DNA from: Salinisphaera sp040361255
Lineage (GTDB): Bacteria > Pseudomonadota > Gammaproteobacteria > Nevskiales > Salinisphaeraceae
Direction of reading: 5' to 3'
NCBI RefSeq assembly: GCF_040361255.1
Contig: NZ_APNG01000012.1
Span: 1 to 64,000 of the forward strand
DNA length: 64,000 nt
Part shown: positions 35,076 to 44,312 of the stretch, piece by piece
How positions within the stretch are numbered: the first letter of the stretch is position 1
Layout: every line of letters starts with the position of its first letter
Program-made: the position numbers and the translations under genes
Notes under the pieces: model-generated
Told to the model about the DNA's origin: nothing
Database searches by the model: none
Seen by the model: the letters and a program-made list of their open reading frames with translations, nothing else

Positions 35076-35254
35076 GTCCGCGAATGCACGCCAATGAACG
35101 CGAATGGAAGACGGTTTGCGTGGCCGGTCATTCCCGAATACGGGCTTCGTTACATCTGAATTGTTCATAAATTTCAGCGTACGGCTTGGAGTACTGAATA
35201 CATCCCCCACACCGGCCTGCCTTCATTCGCGTTTATTCGCGTTCATTTGCGGAC
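35076..35254. repeat. palindromic repeat element, copy 2
   Basis: Arms GTCCGCGAATGCACGCCAAT and (complement) GTCCGCAAATGAACGCGAAT enclose an interior homologous to copy 1, including the identical ATAAATTTCAGCGTACGGC. Copy 1 and copy 2 repeat with a period of about 254 bases, so they look like a tandem duplication. The region between them and the TonB receptor start at 35456 holds no gene. Confidence 0.75.
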
Positions 35255-35455
35255 TAGATATTTGCTGGACCCGGCTCGTGGCTTCGCGTTCAGTCGCGGC
35301 CAGGACGCCTGCCTGAACACGGCTGGCTGAGTGGTCGGCATCATCAATAAGTCGGAGCCATCCCGTGCCCGACCAAAATTGGGAAGATTTCCCATTGAGC
35401 GCCGGACACCGCCGGGCAAGACTCGAACAAGAAAAAAAGAACAAACGGGGGAGTC

Positions 35456-37798
35456 ATGGATTATCGACAAGGGCTGGGCCTGACGCTGGGCACGGCATGT
35501 CTGCTGGCCGGGCAAGCCACACCCGCGCAGACACTCGAACTGCGCGGCATCGACGTCATCGGCGCCACACCGTTCGCCGGCAGCGAAGTCGATGCCGAGC
35601 GCTATCCGGCCAACGTGCAACATGCGGACAGCCAGGAAATCGAGCGCGCCGAGACGCTCAATCTCAACCAGTACCTGCAACAGGAGCTGGGGAGCGTCCA
35701 CGTCAACGACGCCACCAACAACCCGTTTCAGCCGGATTTGAACTATCGCGGCTATACCGCCTCGCCGCTGCTCGGCCTGCCGCAGGGGCTGTCGATCTAT
35801 CAGGACGGCGTGCGTATCAACGAGCCCTTTGGCGATACCGTCAACTGGGATCTGATTCCGCAGGTGGCTATCGATTCCATCGATCTCATCCCGGGCGCCA
35901 ATCCGTTGTTCGGCCAGAACACCCTCGGTGGGGCGCTGTCGGTGAAAACGAAGACCGGCTTTACCTACGAAGGCGCCGAGGCCGAAGTCTTCGGCGGCGA
36001 CTTTGGCCGCTTCGGCGGCCATGTACAGGCCGGTGGCAACAACGGCACCGAGGCCTGGTATTTCGCTGCTCAGGGCATGTCCGAGAACGGCTGGCGCGAT
36101 TTTTCCGATTCCGACGTGGCCCAGCTGTTTACCCAGTTTTCCACGCTCACCGACCACAGCACGCTGGATTTCTCGATCACCGCGGCCGACAACAGCCTGC
36201 GCGGCAACGGCGCCATCCCGGCCGAACTCGCCGAGGCAGAGGGCCGCGATGCCGTATTCACCTATCCGGACGAAACCAAGCCCGAAATGGTGATGTTCAA
36301 CCTGCGCGGCACACGCGACTACAGCGACGATTTCACCCTCGCCTGGGGCGCCTATTATCGGCGCAACGAAATCGATACCTTCAACGGCGACGGCTCCGAA
36401 TTCGAAGACTGCGAAGACGCGGCCAACGGCGGGCTGTTGTGCGAAGAAGCCGAAGACGGCGGCGACGAGGAAGTGGTCGTCGATGCCGACGGCAACCCCG
36501 TGCTGGCCAGCGATGCGGTGATCGGCGGCACCGAAAACAGCTCGCGCACCAAGGAAAACGGCTTCGGGCTGAACCTGCAGGGCCGCCAGAACGGCGTGCT
36601 CGGCGGCGAGCTGATCGTGGGCACCAGCCTCGACTATGCCAGCAGCGATTTCTACCAGCAGACCGAACTGGCCAGCCTTACCGAGGACCGCGGCACGGTG
36701 GGCAGCGGCATTCTCTCCGGCGAATCGCTGACCGGCGTGTCGGCGCACAACAGCACCGCCAGCCTGTTCTTTCTGCAACGCGTGCCGATTACCGACGCAC
36801 TCGAAGGCACGCTTGCCGGGCGTTACAACCGCACCGCTATCTCCCTGCACGACACCTCCCCCGAGGTGGAAGGCGGCGACGATGACGACGACACCAGCCT
36901 GTCCGGCGATCACGAATTCAAGCGTCTGAATCTGGCCGGCGGGCTGACCTGGCAGATCAACGACGCACTCACGAGCTTCGCAAGCGTATCGCAGTCCTCG
37001 CGTGCGCCCACCCCGGTGGAACTCACCTGTGCTAACCCGGACGCGCCCTGTCGTCTGCCCAACGGCTTCGTCGACGACCCGCCGCTCGAGCAGGTGGTGA
37101 CCACCAGCTATGAACTGGGCCTGCGCGGTGGCGGTAACGATCTGCAGTGGCATGCCTCGGTATTTCGATCCGACAATCAGGACGACATCCTGTTCATTGC
37201 CGCCGAAAGCCGTTTTGAAGGCTATTTCGACAACGTCGGCGAAACCCGGCGTCAGGGCATCGAACTGGGCCTGGACTGGGCCTTTGCCGAACGCTGGCGG
37301 CTATCAGCGAACTACACCTATCTCAACGCCGAGTTCCGCGATTCGTTCACTACCAATTCGCCCAACCACCCGATGGCCGACGAAAACGCCGCCCCCGGCG
37401 AAGACCCGACCCAGCAGGTCGAACCCGGCGATCGTATTCCGCTCATTCCGGAACATCTGTTCAACGTCGGTATCGACTGGGCACCCACCAGCCGCCTGCG
37501 CGTGGGCATGGATGTGATCGGCAATGGCGATCAGATCTATCGCGGCGACGAGTCCAACACCGACAGCGAAAAGATCGACGGCTATGCCATCGTCAACGCC
37601 AATGCCGCGTTCCAGCTCACCGACCGAATCACCACATTCGTGCGGGTGAACAACGTGCTGGATTCCGACTACGAGACATTCGGCCTCTACGGCGAAGCCG
37701 ACGAAGTACTCGAAGGCGATCGCTACGACGACGCCACGCGTTTCATCGGCCCCGGCGCACCGCGGGGCATCTGGGGCGGCGTGCGTATCGAACTCTGA
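35456..37798 (+). CDS. TonB-dependent outer-membrane receptor with acidic loops
   Basis: The 780-residue protein has a signal peptide (LGLTLGTACLLAGQATPAQT), a plug domain (LNQYLQQELGSVHVND near 72, then NPLFGQNTLGGALSVKTKTG near 155) and a beta-barrel ending GGVRIEL. It would import a metal complex or cofactor using TonB energy. No TonB box was identified with confidence. Two loops are strikingly acidic: around residues 313-350 (FEDCEDAANG, EEAEDGGDEEVVVDADG) and 472-482 (EGGDDDDDTSL). The gene lies in a PQQ context with lanthanide-type ABC genes downstream, so a lanthanide or PQQ receptor is a reasonable guess. A halophile's general acidity could also explain the loops. Confidence 0.88.
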   Translation: MDYRQGLGLTLGTACLLAGQATPAQTLELRGIDVIGATPFAGSEVDAERYPANVQHADSQEIERAETLNLNQYLQQELGSVHVNDATNNPFQPDLNYRGYTASPLLGLPQGLSIYQDGVRINEPFGDTVNWDLIPQVAIDSIDLIPGANPLFGQNTLGGALSVKTKTGFTYEGAEAEVFGGDFGRFGGHVQAGGNNGTEAWYFAAQGMSENGWRDFSDSDVAQLFTQFSTLTDHSTLDFSITAADNSLRGNGAIPAELAEAEGRDAVFTYPDETKPEMVMFNLRGTRDYSDDFTLAWGAYYRRNEIDTFNGDGSEFEDCEDAANGGLLCEEAEDGGDEEVVVDADGNPVLASDAVIGGTENSSRTKENGFGLNLQGRQNGVLGGELIVGTSLDYASSDFYQQTELASLTEDRGTVGSGILSGESLTGVSAHNSTASLFFLQRVPITDALEGTLAGRYNRTAISLHDTSPEVEGGDDDDDTSLSGDHEFKRLNLAGGLTWQINDALTSFASVSQSSRAPTPVELTCANPDAPCRLPNGFVDDPPLEQVVTTSYELGLRGGGNDLQWHASVFRSDNQDDILFIAAESRFEGYFDNVGETRRQGIELGLDWAFAERWRLSANYTYLNAEFRDSFTTNSPNHPMADENAAPGEDPTQQVEPGDRIPLIPEHLFNVGIDWAPTSRLRVGMDVIGNGDQIYRGDESNTDSEKIDGYAIVNANAAFQLTDRITTFVRVNNVLDSDYETFGLYGEADEVLEGDRYDDATRFIGPGAPRGIWGGVRIEL

Positions 37799-37831
37799 GC
37801 GCCAATCAACCCGAACTCGACCGATCTCCTC

Positions 37832-37892
37832 CGGCAGGCGGTCTGTCGGCACCGACGTTATCCGAGGTGCCGGCGGGCTGCCTGTTTTTTAT
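37832..37892 (+). terminator. probable terminator of the first TonB receptor gene
   Basis: CGGCACC and GGTGCCG pair around GACGTTATCCGA, with flanking GGCAG/CTGCC extending the stem, followed by TTTTTT at 37884-37890. Confidence 0.65.
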
Positions 37893-38120
37893 AACGCACC
37901 GACGCTTGCCCCGCTTTTCTTTTTCAATGGCTTAGCGGTGGCTAGCTACGATGCGCGTGCCTGCGCCGACGCGGGCCCAACCGCCTGCCCATTTATTGCC
38001 ATACCGGGTCAATAAGCAGGCTTACAGCCGGCCTGATGGCCGTTATGCGCAGCCCGCGACCCGCATACCCGCGCGTACTCAATCCGATACGACCCGGTTT
38101 GATAATGCCACGTTCACAAT

Positions 38121-38143
38121 TGCGAATCATTATCATTTGTATT
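38121..38143 (+). promoter_or_regulatory. Fur box before the second TonB receptor
   Basis: The complement reads AAATGATAATGATTCGCA, a close match to the Fur consensus GATAATGATAATCATTATC. It lies about 130 bases before the TonB receptor start in an AT-rich patch, unlike the surrounding DNA. Iron repression of that receptor is expected. Confidence 0.72.
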
Positions 38144-38274
38144 ACGTTAACACGATAAGCGTTGTCGACGATCGGCGCGCCGGGGGATGGCGTGGTACGC
38201 AGCAATGACTGGGCCTATCCGGCAAGTGCCGGTTCACACGCAACATCTGGCTACATCAATGAAAAAGGGAAACG

Positions 38275-40334
38275 ATGATCCATTCAGGGGGAATTGGTCG
38301 GCCGCGTCGGTGTGCCGGCTGGCTGGGCAGCACGGCCATGCTAGTGGTGTTGAGCTATAGCGTACTCACGGGGCACAACGCGTACGCCCAATCCACAACG
38401 GCAAGTCCGGATGACGCGGTGCTGCTGCTCGACGCCGACGACGAACTCGACGAGATCACGGTCACCTCCGCTTCGGCCTCGGGCTACGCGGTCGATCCGC
38501 AGAACGCGCCGGCCAGTATTTCGGTCGTCGATGGCCAGGCGCTGGAGGACAAGTCGTATCGCGATATCCAGCAGGCGCTCCAGGACGTGCCCGGCGTATA
38601 TCTCGACGAAGGCCCCACCGGCAAGGGCGGCACCGGCGAAATCTCGCTTCGCGGGCTGGACCCGAAATACACCCTGCTACTGGTCGACGGCGTGCCCCAG
38701 GGCTCGCGCCAGGCGCATTACAACGGCTATGGCTCGGGCGCGGAGTACAGCTGGCTGCCGCCGGTATCGGCGATCGAGCGTATCGAAGTCATTCGCGGGC
38801 CGATGTCCACGATCTACGGCTCGGACGCACCTGGCGGTGTGGTCAATGTGATCACCAAACCGGTCGCCGACGAATGGAGCGGTACCATCACCGCCGACAC
38901 CCTCGTCCAGGAAGACTCGAAATCCGGCAATCGCCAACAGGGCGATTTCAGCGTCAGCGGGCCGTTGATCGACGACACGCTCTCGCTACGCCTTAACGGC
39001 AATATCCTGCAGCGCGAGGAAGATGCGATCGAAAACGGCTATGCCGGCTATCTTCGCCGCAATCTCGATGCCGGGCTGGATTGGGCCATCGACGCGCGCC
39101 AGCGGCTGAGCCTGGAAGCCGGCACCGGCCGCCAGGATACCGATGCCAACGCCGAGCTTACCGGCGCTGATCGCGAGCTGCGTACCGAACGCGAACGCCA
39201 GACCCTGCGCCACAGCATCGCGTGGACCGACCGCATCACCACCCGCAGCTATATCCAGCACACCGAGCTCGAACAGAACGATTCGAGCTATCAGTCCACC
39301 TACGAACGCATCACGGCCAACACCCAGACCGTCGTGCCGCTGGACCGGCAACTGCTCACGGTCGGCACGCAGTACCGCAAGCAGCGCAGCGAAAACCCCG
39401 ACCGCGGCCTGGGCGCTTCCGACCTCGAACGCTATGAAATCGCGCCGTTCATCGAACACGAATGGTTTATCACCGACACCTTCGCGCTGACTACGGGTCT
39501 GCGCTATGTCTACGACGAAAACTATGGCGACGAGCTGGTGCCGCGCCTCTACGGTGTGTACAGCCTCACCCCGCAGCTCACGCTCAAGGGCGGCGTGAGC
39601 GAAGGCTATCGCACCCCGATCTCAAGGAAGGCGATTCCAGCTGGATCGAAGGCGGCGGCGGGCCGCGCTGCCCGGGCTGTCGCGATGTCGGCAACTCCGA
39701 TCTGGAACCGGAAAAGAGCACGACCTACGAAGCCAGCCTTTACTGGCAATCCGAACAGGGCGGACTCGCCTCGAGCCTGACGGTGTTTCATACCGACTTC
39801 GAAAACAAGATCCAGAAACCCATCGTCTGCGATACCCGCGCGGGCGATGCGGCCTGCCCGTTCGCCGGTGAGGATTACACCGCGCTTTATCAGTACAGCA
39901 ATGTCGACAAGGCCAAGATCGACGGCGTGGAATTCACCCTGGAAACACCGATCACCCAGACGCTGAGCGCCTCGTCCAGCTACACCTATACGAAAAGCGA
40001 ACAGGAAACCGGCACCAATGCCGGCCTGCCGTTGAGCGACCAGCCCAAACACCGGGCTACCCTCGGCCTGGATTGGGACGTTACCGTGGCCACCCGGCTA
40101 TGGTCCCAGGCCCGCTATAAAAGCCATACCGAACAGGTCGCCAGCCGCCGCGGGCTGAGCATCAGTTACCCGAGCTATACGCTCGTCGATGCCGGCATCC
40201 GCCATCGGCTCACCGATGAGCTGGATGTCTACGGCGGCATCTACAACCTGCTCGACAAGCAGATCGCCCCGGAAAACTACGGCCGCCTGCTCGACGGTCG
40301 GCGCTTCAACCTGGGCGCGCGGTTGTCGTTCTAG
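38275..40334 (+). pseudogene. TonB-dependent siderophore receptor, single frameshift
   Basis: The first frame encodes a signal sequence, a plug (IQQALQDVPGVYLDEGP, IRGPMSTIYGSDAPGGVVNV) and half a barrel up to GGVSEGYRTP. It then shifts near 39611-39616, at a run of four C's. The second frame continues without a gap as DLKEGDSSWIEGGGG...LEPEKSTTYEASLYW and ends RFNLGARLSF, with the typical C-terminal Phe. Adding one base at the C-run restores a receptor of about 686 residues of the FepA/CirA type. The Fur box upstream suggests ferric siderophore uptake. It is either a recent pseudogene, a phase-variable tract, or a base missed in sequencing. Confidence 0.82.
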
Positions 40335-40480
40335 AAACGGCCGCGAACCGGCTGCGCCCACGGCCGGCGATGACAGGCGATGGCTCGAAATGCGACACCC
40401 GGCCAGTGGGATCGGGTGTCGCGGCACGCGCCCCGCTCGGCGTCTGTCCGTACCGCCGACCTATACACGACATCGGGTTA

Positions 40481-40888
40481 CTACGAATCAACCTTGCTTA
40501 GCGTGCCCTGAGCGACCGCAACAAGCCGCTCCTGGCCATCTGCGACTACATACACCTCGGCCTGACATACGGCCTGGCGTTTGCCTGACGCCAAGACGCT
40601 TGCCCGGGCAACAAGCTGTTCGCCGATGGCGGGCCGCACGTAATTGATCTTGTATTCGGACGTCACCACATCGGTTAATACCGATCCGCCCACGAAGGCG
40701 AGACTGTTATCGGCGAGATAACTGATTACGCCGCCATGGACAAACCCGTGCTGCTGCTTCAGCGCATCGCGGATGTGCAGAATCAGTTCCGCTTCGCCGG
40801 GCTCGAACCTTGTCAGTTCTGCGCCAAGCAACACACTGAAGGGCTGCTGCGCCAGTATGCGTCGACCGTAGTCGAACAGCTCGGTCAT
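40481..40888 (-). CDS. PaaI-type hot-dog thioesterase
   Basis: The 135-residue protein has the PaaI thioesterase pattern: LKQQHGFVHGGVISYLADNS with the HGG turn and active-site acidic residue, then SEYKINYVRPAIGEQLVARA and a final VAVAQGTL strand. It would hydrolyse acyl-CoA thioesters. The ATG at 40888 was chosen because GGAGG lies 6 bases upstream. It is downstream of a second hot-dog gene, 60 bases away, both probably under the adjacent TetR repressor. Confidence 0.85.
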   Translation of the reverse strand: MTELFDYGRRILAQQPFSVLLGAELTRFEPGEAELILHIRDALKQQHGFVHGGVISYLADNSLAFVGGSVLTDVVTSEYKINYVRPAIGEQLVARASVLASGKRQAVCQAEVYVVADGQERLVAVAQGTLSKVDS

Positions 40889-40948
40889 GGTCATCCTCCG
40901 GGTCGATTTATGGACTGTCCCGGCCTGCGTGAATTCGGCCGACACGGC

Positions 40949-41431
40949 TCACTTGCGAGTGCGACCGGATTTGGGCTGCGACAGCCACATCGTGATATCG
41001 GCATGCAGCACGACCTGGTCGTCGCGGTCGTGCACATCGACACCCACCACGTAATCGCCCTCGGCTGCCGGCGCCTCGGGCGGATAGGCTCGCGCGACCA
41101 GATCGGTCTTGGCGATCGCGCGATATTCGACGGTCATGCCCTTGGGAATCCAGCGATAGGCGGGCGTGACCGTGGCATCGGTCATCAGCCCGCCGGCGAG
41201 TTCCGCCATATTGCACATCGCGATGGCGTGTACCGACCCGATATGATTGGTCACCGCTCGTCGCTTGCGGATACCGACTTCGCAGCGTCCAGCTTCAAGT
41301 ACATGCACTCGAGGCTTGATCGACGCGAAATAGGGCGCCTGCCAACACACCAGGCGCGTGAACAACCAATGGCCACCGGGCCGGTTTTCGAGCCGTTGCC
41401 ATAACTTCAGAACCCTGGACTGACTGGCCAT
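40949..41431 (-). CDS. DUF4442-type hot-dog protein, putative thioesterase
   Basis: This 160-residue protein carries the DUF4442 features RLVCWQAPYFASIKPRVHVL, then NHIGSVHAIAMCNMAELAGG, the equivalent of the hot-dog central helix, and WIPKGMTVEYRAIAKTDLVA. It probably acts on acyl thioesters. It is the first gene of a two-gene operon with the PaaI-like protein and diverges from tetR across a pair of palindromes. Confidence 0.8.
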   Translation of the reverse strand: MASQSRVLKLWQRLENRPGGHWLFTRLVCWQAPYFASIKPRVHVLEAGRCEVGIRKRRAVTNHIGSVHAIAMCNMAELAGGLMTDATVTPAYRWIPKGMTVEYRAIAKTDLVARAYPPEAPAAEGDYVVGVDVHDRDDQVVLHADITMWLSQPKSGRTRK

Positions 41432-41476
41432 TACCTGTGCCTCGCGGTTGCGCCGTGATTACGAATGCCACGACAA

Positions 41477-41505
41477 CTAGAATATAGTTCTAGAATATTA
41501 TTCTA
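41477..41505. promoter_or_regulatory. overlapping palindromic operators of the TetR regulator
   Basis: Two perfect inverted repeats share three bases: CTAGAATATAGTTCTAG (41477-41493) and TAGAATATTATTCTA (41491-41505). They end 2 bases before the tetR ATG, between divergent genes, in a markedly AT-rich patch that also contains -10-like TATAGT. They are the likely sites for autorepression and control of the thioesterase genes. Confidence 0.7.
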
Positions 41506-41507
41506 AT

Positions 41508-42128
41508 ATGCCCAAGACAAGTCCCCAGTCCCGCTCAGACGCGCCCCGATCGAGCCGCGACAAACTGCTCGCCAGCGCGATCGCCTGTTTCGACGAAAAC
41601 GGCCTGAGCGGCATGACCATCGAACAGATCCGCCGCCGCGCGAACAGCAGTATCGGTTCGCTCTACCACCATTTCGGCAATCGCGACGGATTGATCGCTG
41701 CGCTGTTTCTGCAGCTGCTCGACGAACAGATGGCCTGGTCGCAGCCCGCACTCGAACAGGCCGCCACGCCATATGACGTCGTGGATGCGCTTATTCGCGG
41801 CTATCTGGACTGGGTCGGCCATCACCCGCGCGAAGCGCGGTTCATGTACGCCGCGCGCAGCGAGGTCGCCGCCGGCGCGAACGCTGCCGCGCTCAAGGAA
41901 AAGAACAAACAACGCTTCGGCCACCTGATGGGCCTGCTCAAGGCCGGCGTTGAGTCCGGCGAGGTCCGCTCGCTGCCGCGCGAGACCTATGCCTCGCTTC
42001 TCGTGGGCGCGAGCGAAAATTATTGTCGGGCCTGGCTTGCCGGCCGCGTGGGCGGCGAACCGGTCACGCATGCCAGCGTCTTCGTCGATGCGGCCTGGCG
42101 TTCGATCAGCGTATCGCCAGCGGATTGA
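41508..42128 (+). CDS. TetR-family transcriptional regulator
   Basis: The 206-residue protein has an N-terminal TetR HTH (KLLASAIACFDENGLSGMTI, then EQIRRRANSSIGSLYHHFGN) and a helical ligand domain (DALIRGYLDWVGHHPREARF). Its ATG sits directly after the palindromic operators, which allows simple repression of itself and the divergent thioesterase genes. The ligand could be an acyl-CoA or fatty acid. Confidence 0.9.
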   Translation: MPKTSPQSRSDAPRSSRDKLLASAIACFDENGLSGMTIEQIRRRANSSIGSLYHHFGNRDGLIAALFLQLLDEQMAWSQPALEQAATPYDVVDALIRGYLDWVGHHPREARFMYAARSEVAAGANAAALKEKNKQRFGHLMGLLKAGVESGEVRSLPRETYASLLVGASENYCRAWLAGRVGGEPVTHASVFVDAAWRSISVSPAD

Positions 42129-42144
42129 TCACCGGCGCCATAAC

Positions 42145-42275
42145 CATCCGCGAATACAGGCAAACGCTTGATTATGCGAACCGTGGCGCATGCGGCGTGA
42201 ACATCAGCCAGCCGGCCTTCGCGCGACCTGTCTTTCGCCTTGGTGGCGTGTCTTCGCGTTCATTGGCGGACAATC
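42145..42275. repeat. degenerate copy of the palindromic repeat element
   Basis: The right arm TCTTCGCGTTCATTGGCGG is clear at 42251-42269. A decayed left arm CCGCGAATACAGGCAAACGC lies at 42148-42167. The interior is shorter than in the other copies. Confidence 0.5.
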
Positions 42276-42421
42276 TGCTTGCTTGCGCACAGCCGACTGC
42301 GTTGCGTACCGGCCGCGCACCCATAAAAAATCAAGATTATTCCCCGAAAACACTCCATTTTCGTTCTGCGGGACCGATAATAGAGCGTCGCTCGTATGCC
42401 CTACCCCTGAGAACCCGATCG

Positions 42422-42730
42422 ATGAACAGCAACGACGCCCGAGCCCTGGCCAACAAACGGCTCGTCAATATCCATGAATACGACAGCGCACTCGTGCTCA
42501 ATGGCGTGATCTGCCTGGGCCTGAGTATCGCCACGCTGCACGCCGAGCCGGCAAGCGGCGTGCTGTTTGGCACAATTGCCGTGCTGTCGTTCGCAGCCCG
42601 ACACCGTCTCCGGCGCTTCGCGCAACGTCTAACGCACGACCTGGCCAGCCTCGCCGACCCGGATGGCCATACGGCACTGTTTGCGCGCTGTCGCACGAGC
42701 GTCTGGCGTATCGTCACAGCACGCGGTTAA
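42422..42730 (+). CDS. small two-helix membrane protein, unknown
   Basis: The 102-residue product has two probable membrane helices (ALVLNGVICLGLSIATLHAE and GVLFGTIAVLSFAARH) and basic, hydrophilic ends (RHRLRRFAQRLTHDLASLAD). I recognise no family. The ATG has no strong ribosome site. Frame preference and length support it weakly. Confidence 0.5.
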   Translation: MNSNDARALANKRLVNIHEYDSALVLNGVICLGLSIATLHAEPASGVLFGTIAVLSFAARHRLRRFAQRLTHDLASLADPDGHTALFARCRTSVWRIVTARG

Positions 42731-42858
42731 TCACGCGCCTGCGGCCGCCGACCGCGCTTGGCTTTTTCCGGCGCGGCGGCTGGCGTGCCGGTATGCATTG
42801 ACGTGCGTATCGGGCGAACGCGCGCTCGGCCTGGCTTTTTCGGTCTATCGGTGCTCGG

Positions 42859-43458
42859 TCAGTAGACGCGCATGATCTCGCCGTTGTCCACACCGAGTAC
42901 GCTTTTCTTGTAGGCAAGCGCGACACGCTCACCCGGCACCGTCGTGAAACCGGGAAAGAATTCGCCGTATTTGGCTTCGGATTCGTGTAACAGGCCGGGG
43001 CTGACCGCGTTGAGACGTTGGCCCGATGTCAGACCGGCGGCCGCCGAGCGTACGAATGCCGTTACGCCGCCGTTGGCCATGGCCGCCGACGTGCCGTGAC
43101 GGATCGGCTGATCCATCATGATGCCGGCTGTCAGCATAAAGCTGGCGCCCGTATTGAGATAGTATTGACCGATCAACACCAGGTTGACCTGCCCCAGCAG
43201 TTTGCTTGCCACGGCGGTGGCATTACGCTGCGGCGTCAACGCGTCGATGGTATGAAATTCGGCGCCGCCGGCCGTACAGATCACCCCGTCGAGCGGGCCG
43301 ACCGACTCATAGAACGCCGTGATCGAGTCCGGCTGCGTGATATCCACGGCGTAATCGGCATCGTTGCGCCCGCCGCTGATGATATCCGCATGACCGCTCA
43401 ACGCCGCGCGTACGCAGCCGCCGATCGTGCCGTTCGCACCAATAATTGCAATTCGCAT
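42859..43458 (-). CDS. short-chain dehydrogenase-like protein (short form)
   Basis: The 199-residue protein has an N-terminal NAD(P)-binding motif RIAIIGANGTIGG and an SDR-like fold (GVICTAGGAEFHTI, RLNAVSPGLL). The catalytic Tyr-x3-Lys of classical SDRs is not evident: the equivalent region reads GTSAAMANGGVTAF. This matches a family of short SDRs found next to AraC or LysR regulators, of uncertain activity. It lies 45 bases downstream of an AraC regulator on the same strand. Confidence 0.8.
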   Translation of the reverse strand: MRIAIIGANGTIGGCVRAALSGHADIISGGRNDADYAVDITQPDSITAFYESVGPLDGVICTAGGAEFHTIDALTPQRNATAVASKLLGQVNLVLIGQYYLNTGASFMLTAGIMMDQPIRHGTSAAMANGGVTAFVRSAAAGLTSGQRLNAVSPGLLHESEAKYGEFFPGFTTVPGERVALAYKKSVLGVDNGEIMRVY

Positions 43459-43503
43459 AACCGTTCTCGCGATAGGAATTCGGCGCGAAGCATGTCACGC
43501 GTG

Positions 43504-44274
43504 CTAACGCGAATCATCGGGCAAACCGCGTGCGTGGTTTTCATATCGCGCGCGCCAGGCGGCCGGCGGCATACCCACTTCACGACGAAAGAAGTTCGTG
43601 AACGACGCGGTATTGTCGTAGCCCAGCCGCGCTGCGATCTCGGCAACCCCGATATCCGGCGACTGCAGCGCCTGCATCGCCCAATTACGCCGAGCATGCG
43701 AACGTATCGTTCGTGGCGGCGCACCAAAGCGCTCGAAAAAACGCCGCCGGAACTGACTCGGGGACAGATGCGCGCGGGCGGCCAGATCGGCGATCGATAT
43801 CCGTTCCGAAGGCACCGTCAACCGGGCATAGGCCTGAGCCAGGCTATCGCCGGTGGCCGCAAACACCTCCGGCGCCAGTGCCGCGAGCAACCCGAGGCTA
43901 TGACGCTGAGCCGCGGCAGACGACAGGCCATCGTTTATCAAGCCCGCGCGGAGAAAGTCGCAGAACGCTTGCGCCTGTCCATCCAGGCGCACGTGACGAA
44001 CATCGCCGGCCACGCCATGCCCGGGCCCAAGCTCGCCGAAATTGATATTGACGACCAGCATGCGACCGGCGACCCGTGTCGCACGATGACGCGCCCATGC
44101 CGGTACCCATAGCGCCTCACCGGGGGCGATGGTATAGGCACAGGTTTCGACCACGATGGTCATGGACGCTTCGAACGGCAGTAGCAGCTGCCCGTAGTCG
44201 TGACGCTCGAAACCTCGCTGTAGCGGACAGCGAAGCGCACTGATCGTCGGAACCGCGCGAGCCTGACTAGTCAT
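43504..44274 (-). CDS. AraC-family transcriptional regulator
   Basis: The 256-residue protein has an N-terminal cupin-like sensor (YTIAPGEALWVPAWARHRAT) and a C-terminal double HTH (ISIADLAARAHLSPSQFRRR, GVAEIAARLGYDNTASFTNF). It probably controls the downstream SDR-like gene. Length and arrangement are typical of AraC regulators with a cupin sensor. Confidence 0.9.
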   Translation of the reverse strand: MTSQARAVPTISALRCPLQRGFERHDYGQLLLPFEASMTIVVETCAYTIAPGEALWVPAWARHRATRVAGRMLVVNINFGELGPGHGVAGDVRHVRLDGQAQAFCDFLRAGLINDGLSSAAAQRHSLGLLAALAPEVFAATGDSLAQAYARLTVPSERISIADLAARAHLSPSQFRRRFFERFGAPPRTIRSHARRNWAMQALQSPDIGVAEIAARLGYDNTASFTNFFRREVGMPPAAWRARYENHARGLPDDSR

Positions 44275-44312
44275 GTGCGCAGTTTAACAACGCGCCGGGC
44301 GTACCATTCGTC

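Noticed and set aside
35243..37153. 636-residue minus-strand frame opposite the TonB receptor
   Set aside because: It is an antisense shadow of a GC-rich gene. The plus-strand protein has a signal peptide, plug and barrel, while this one has no family features.
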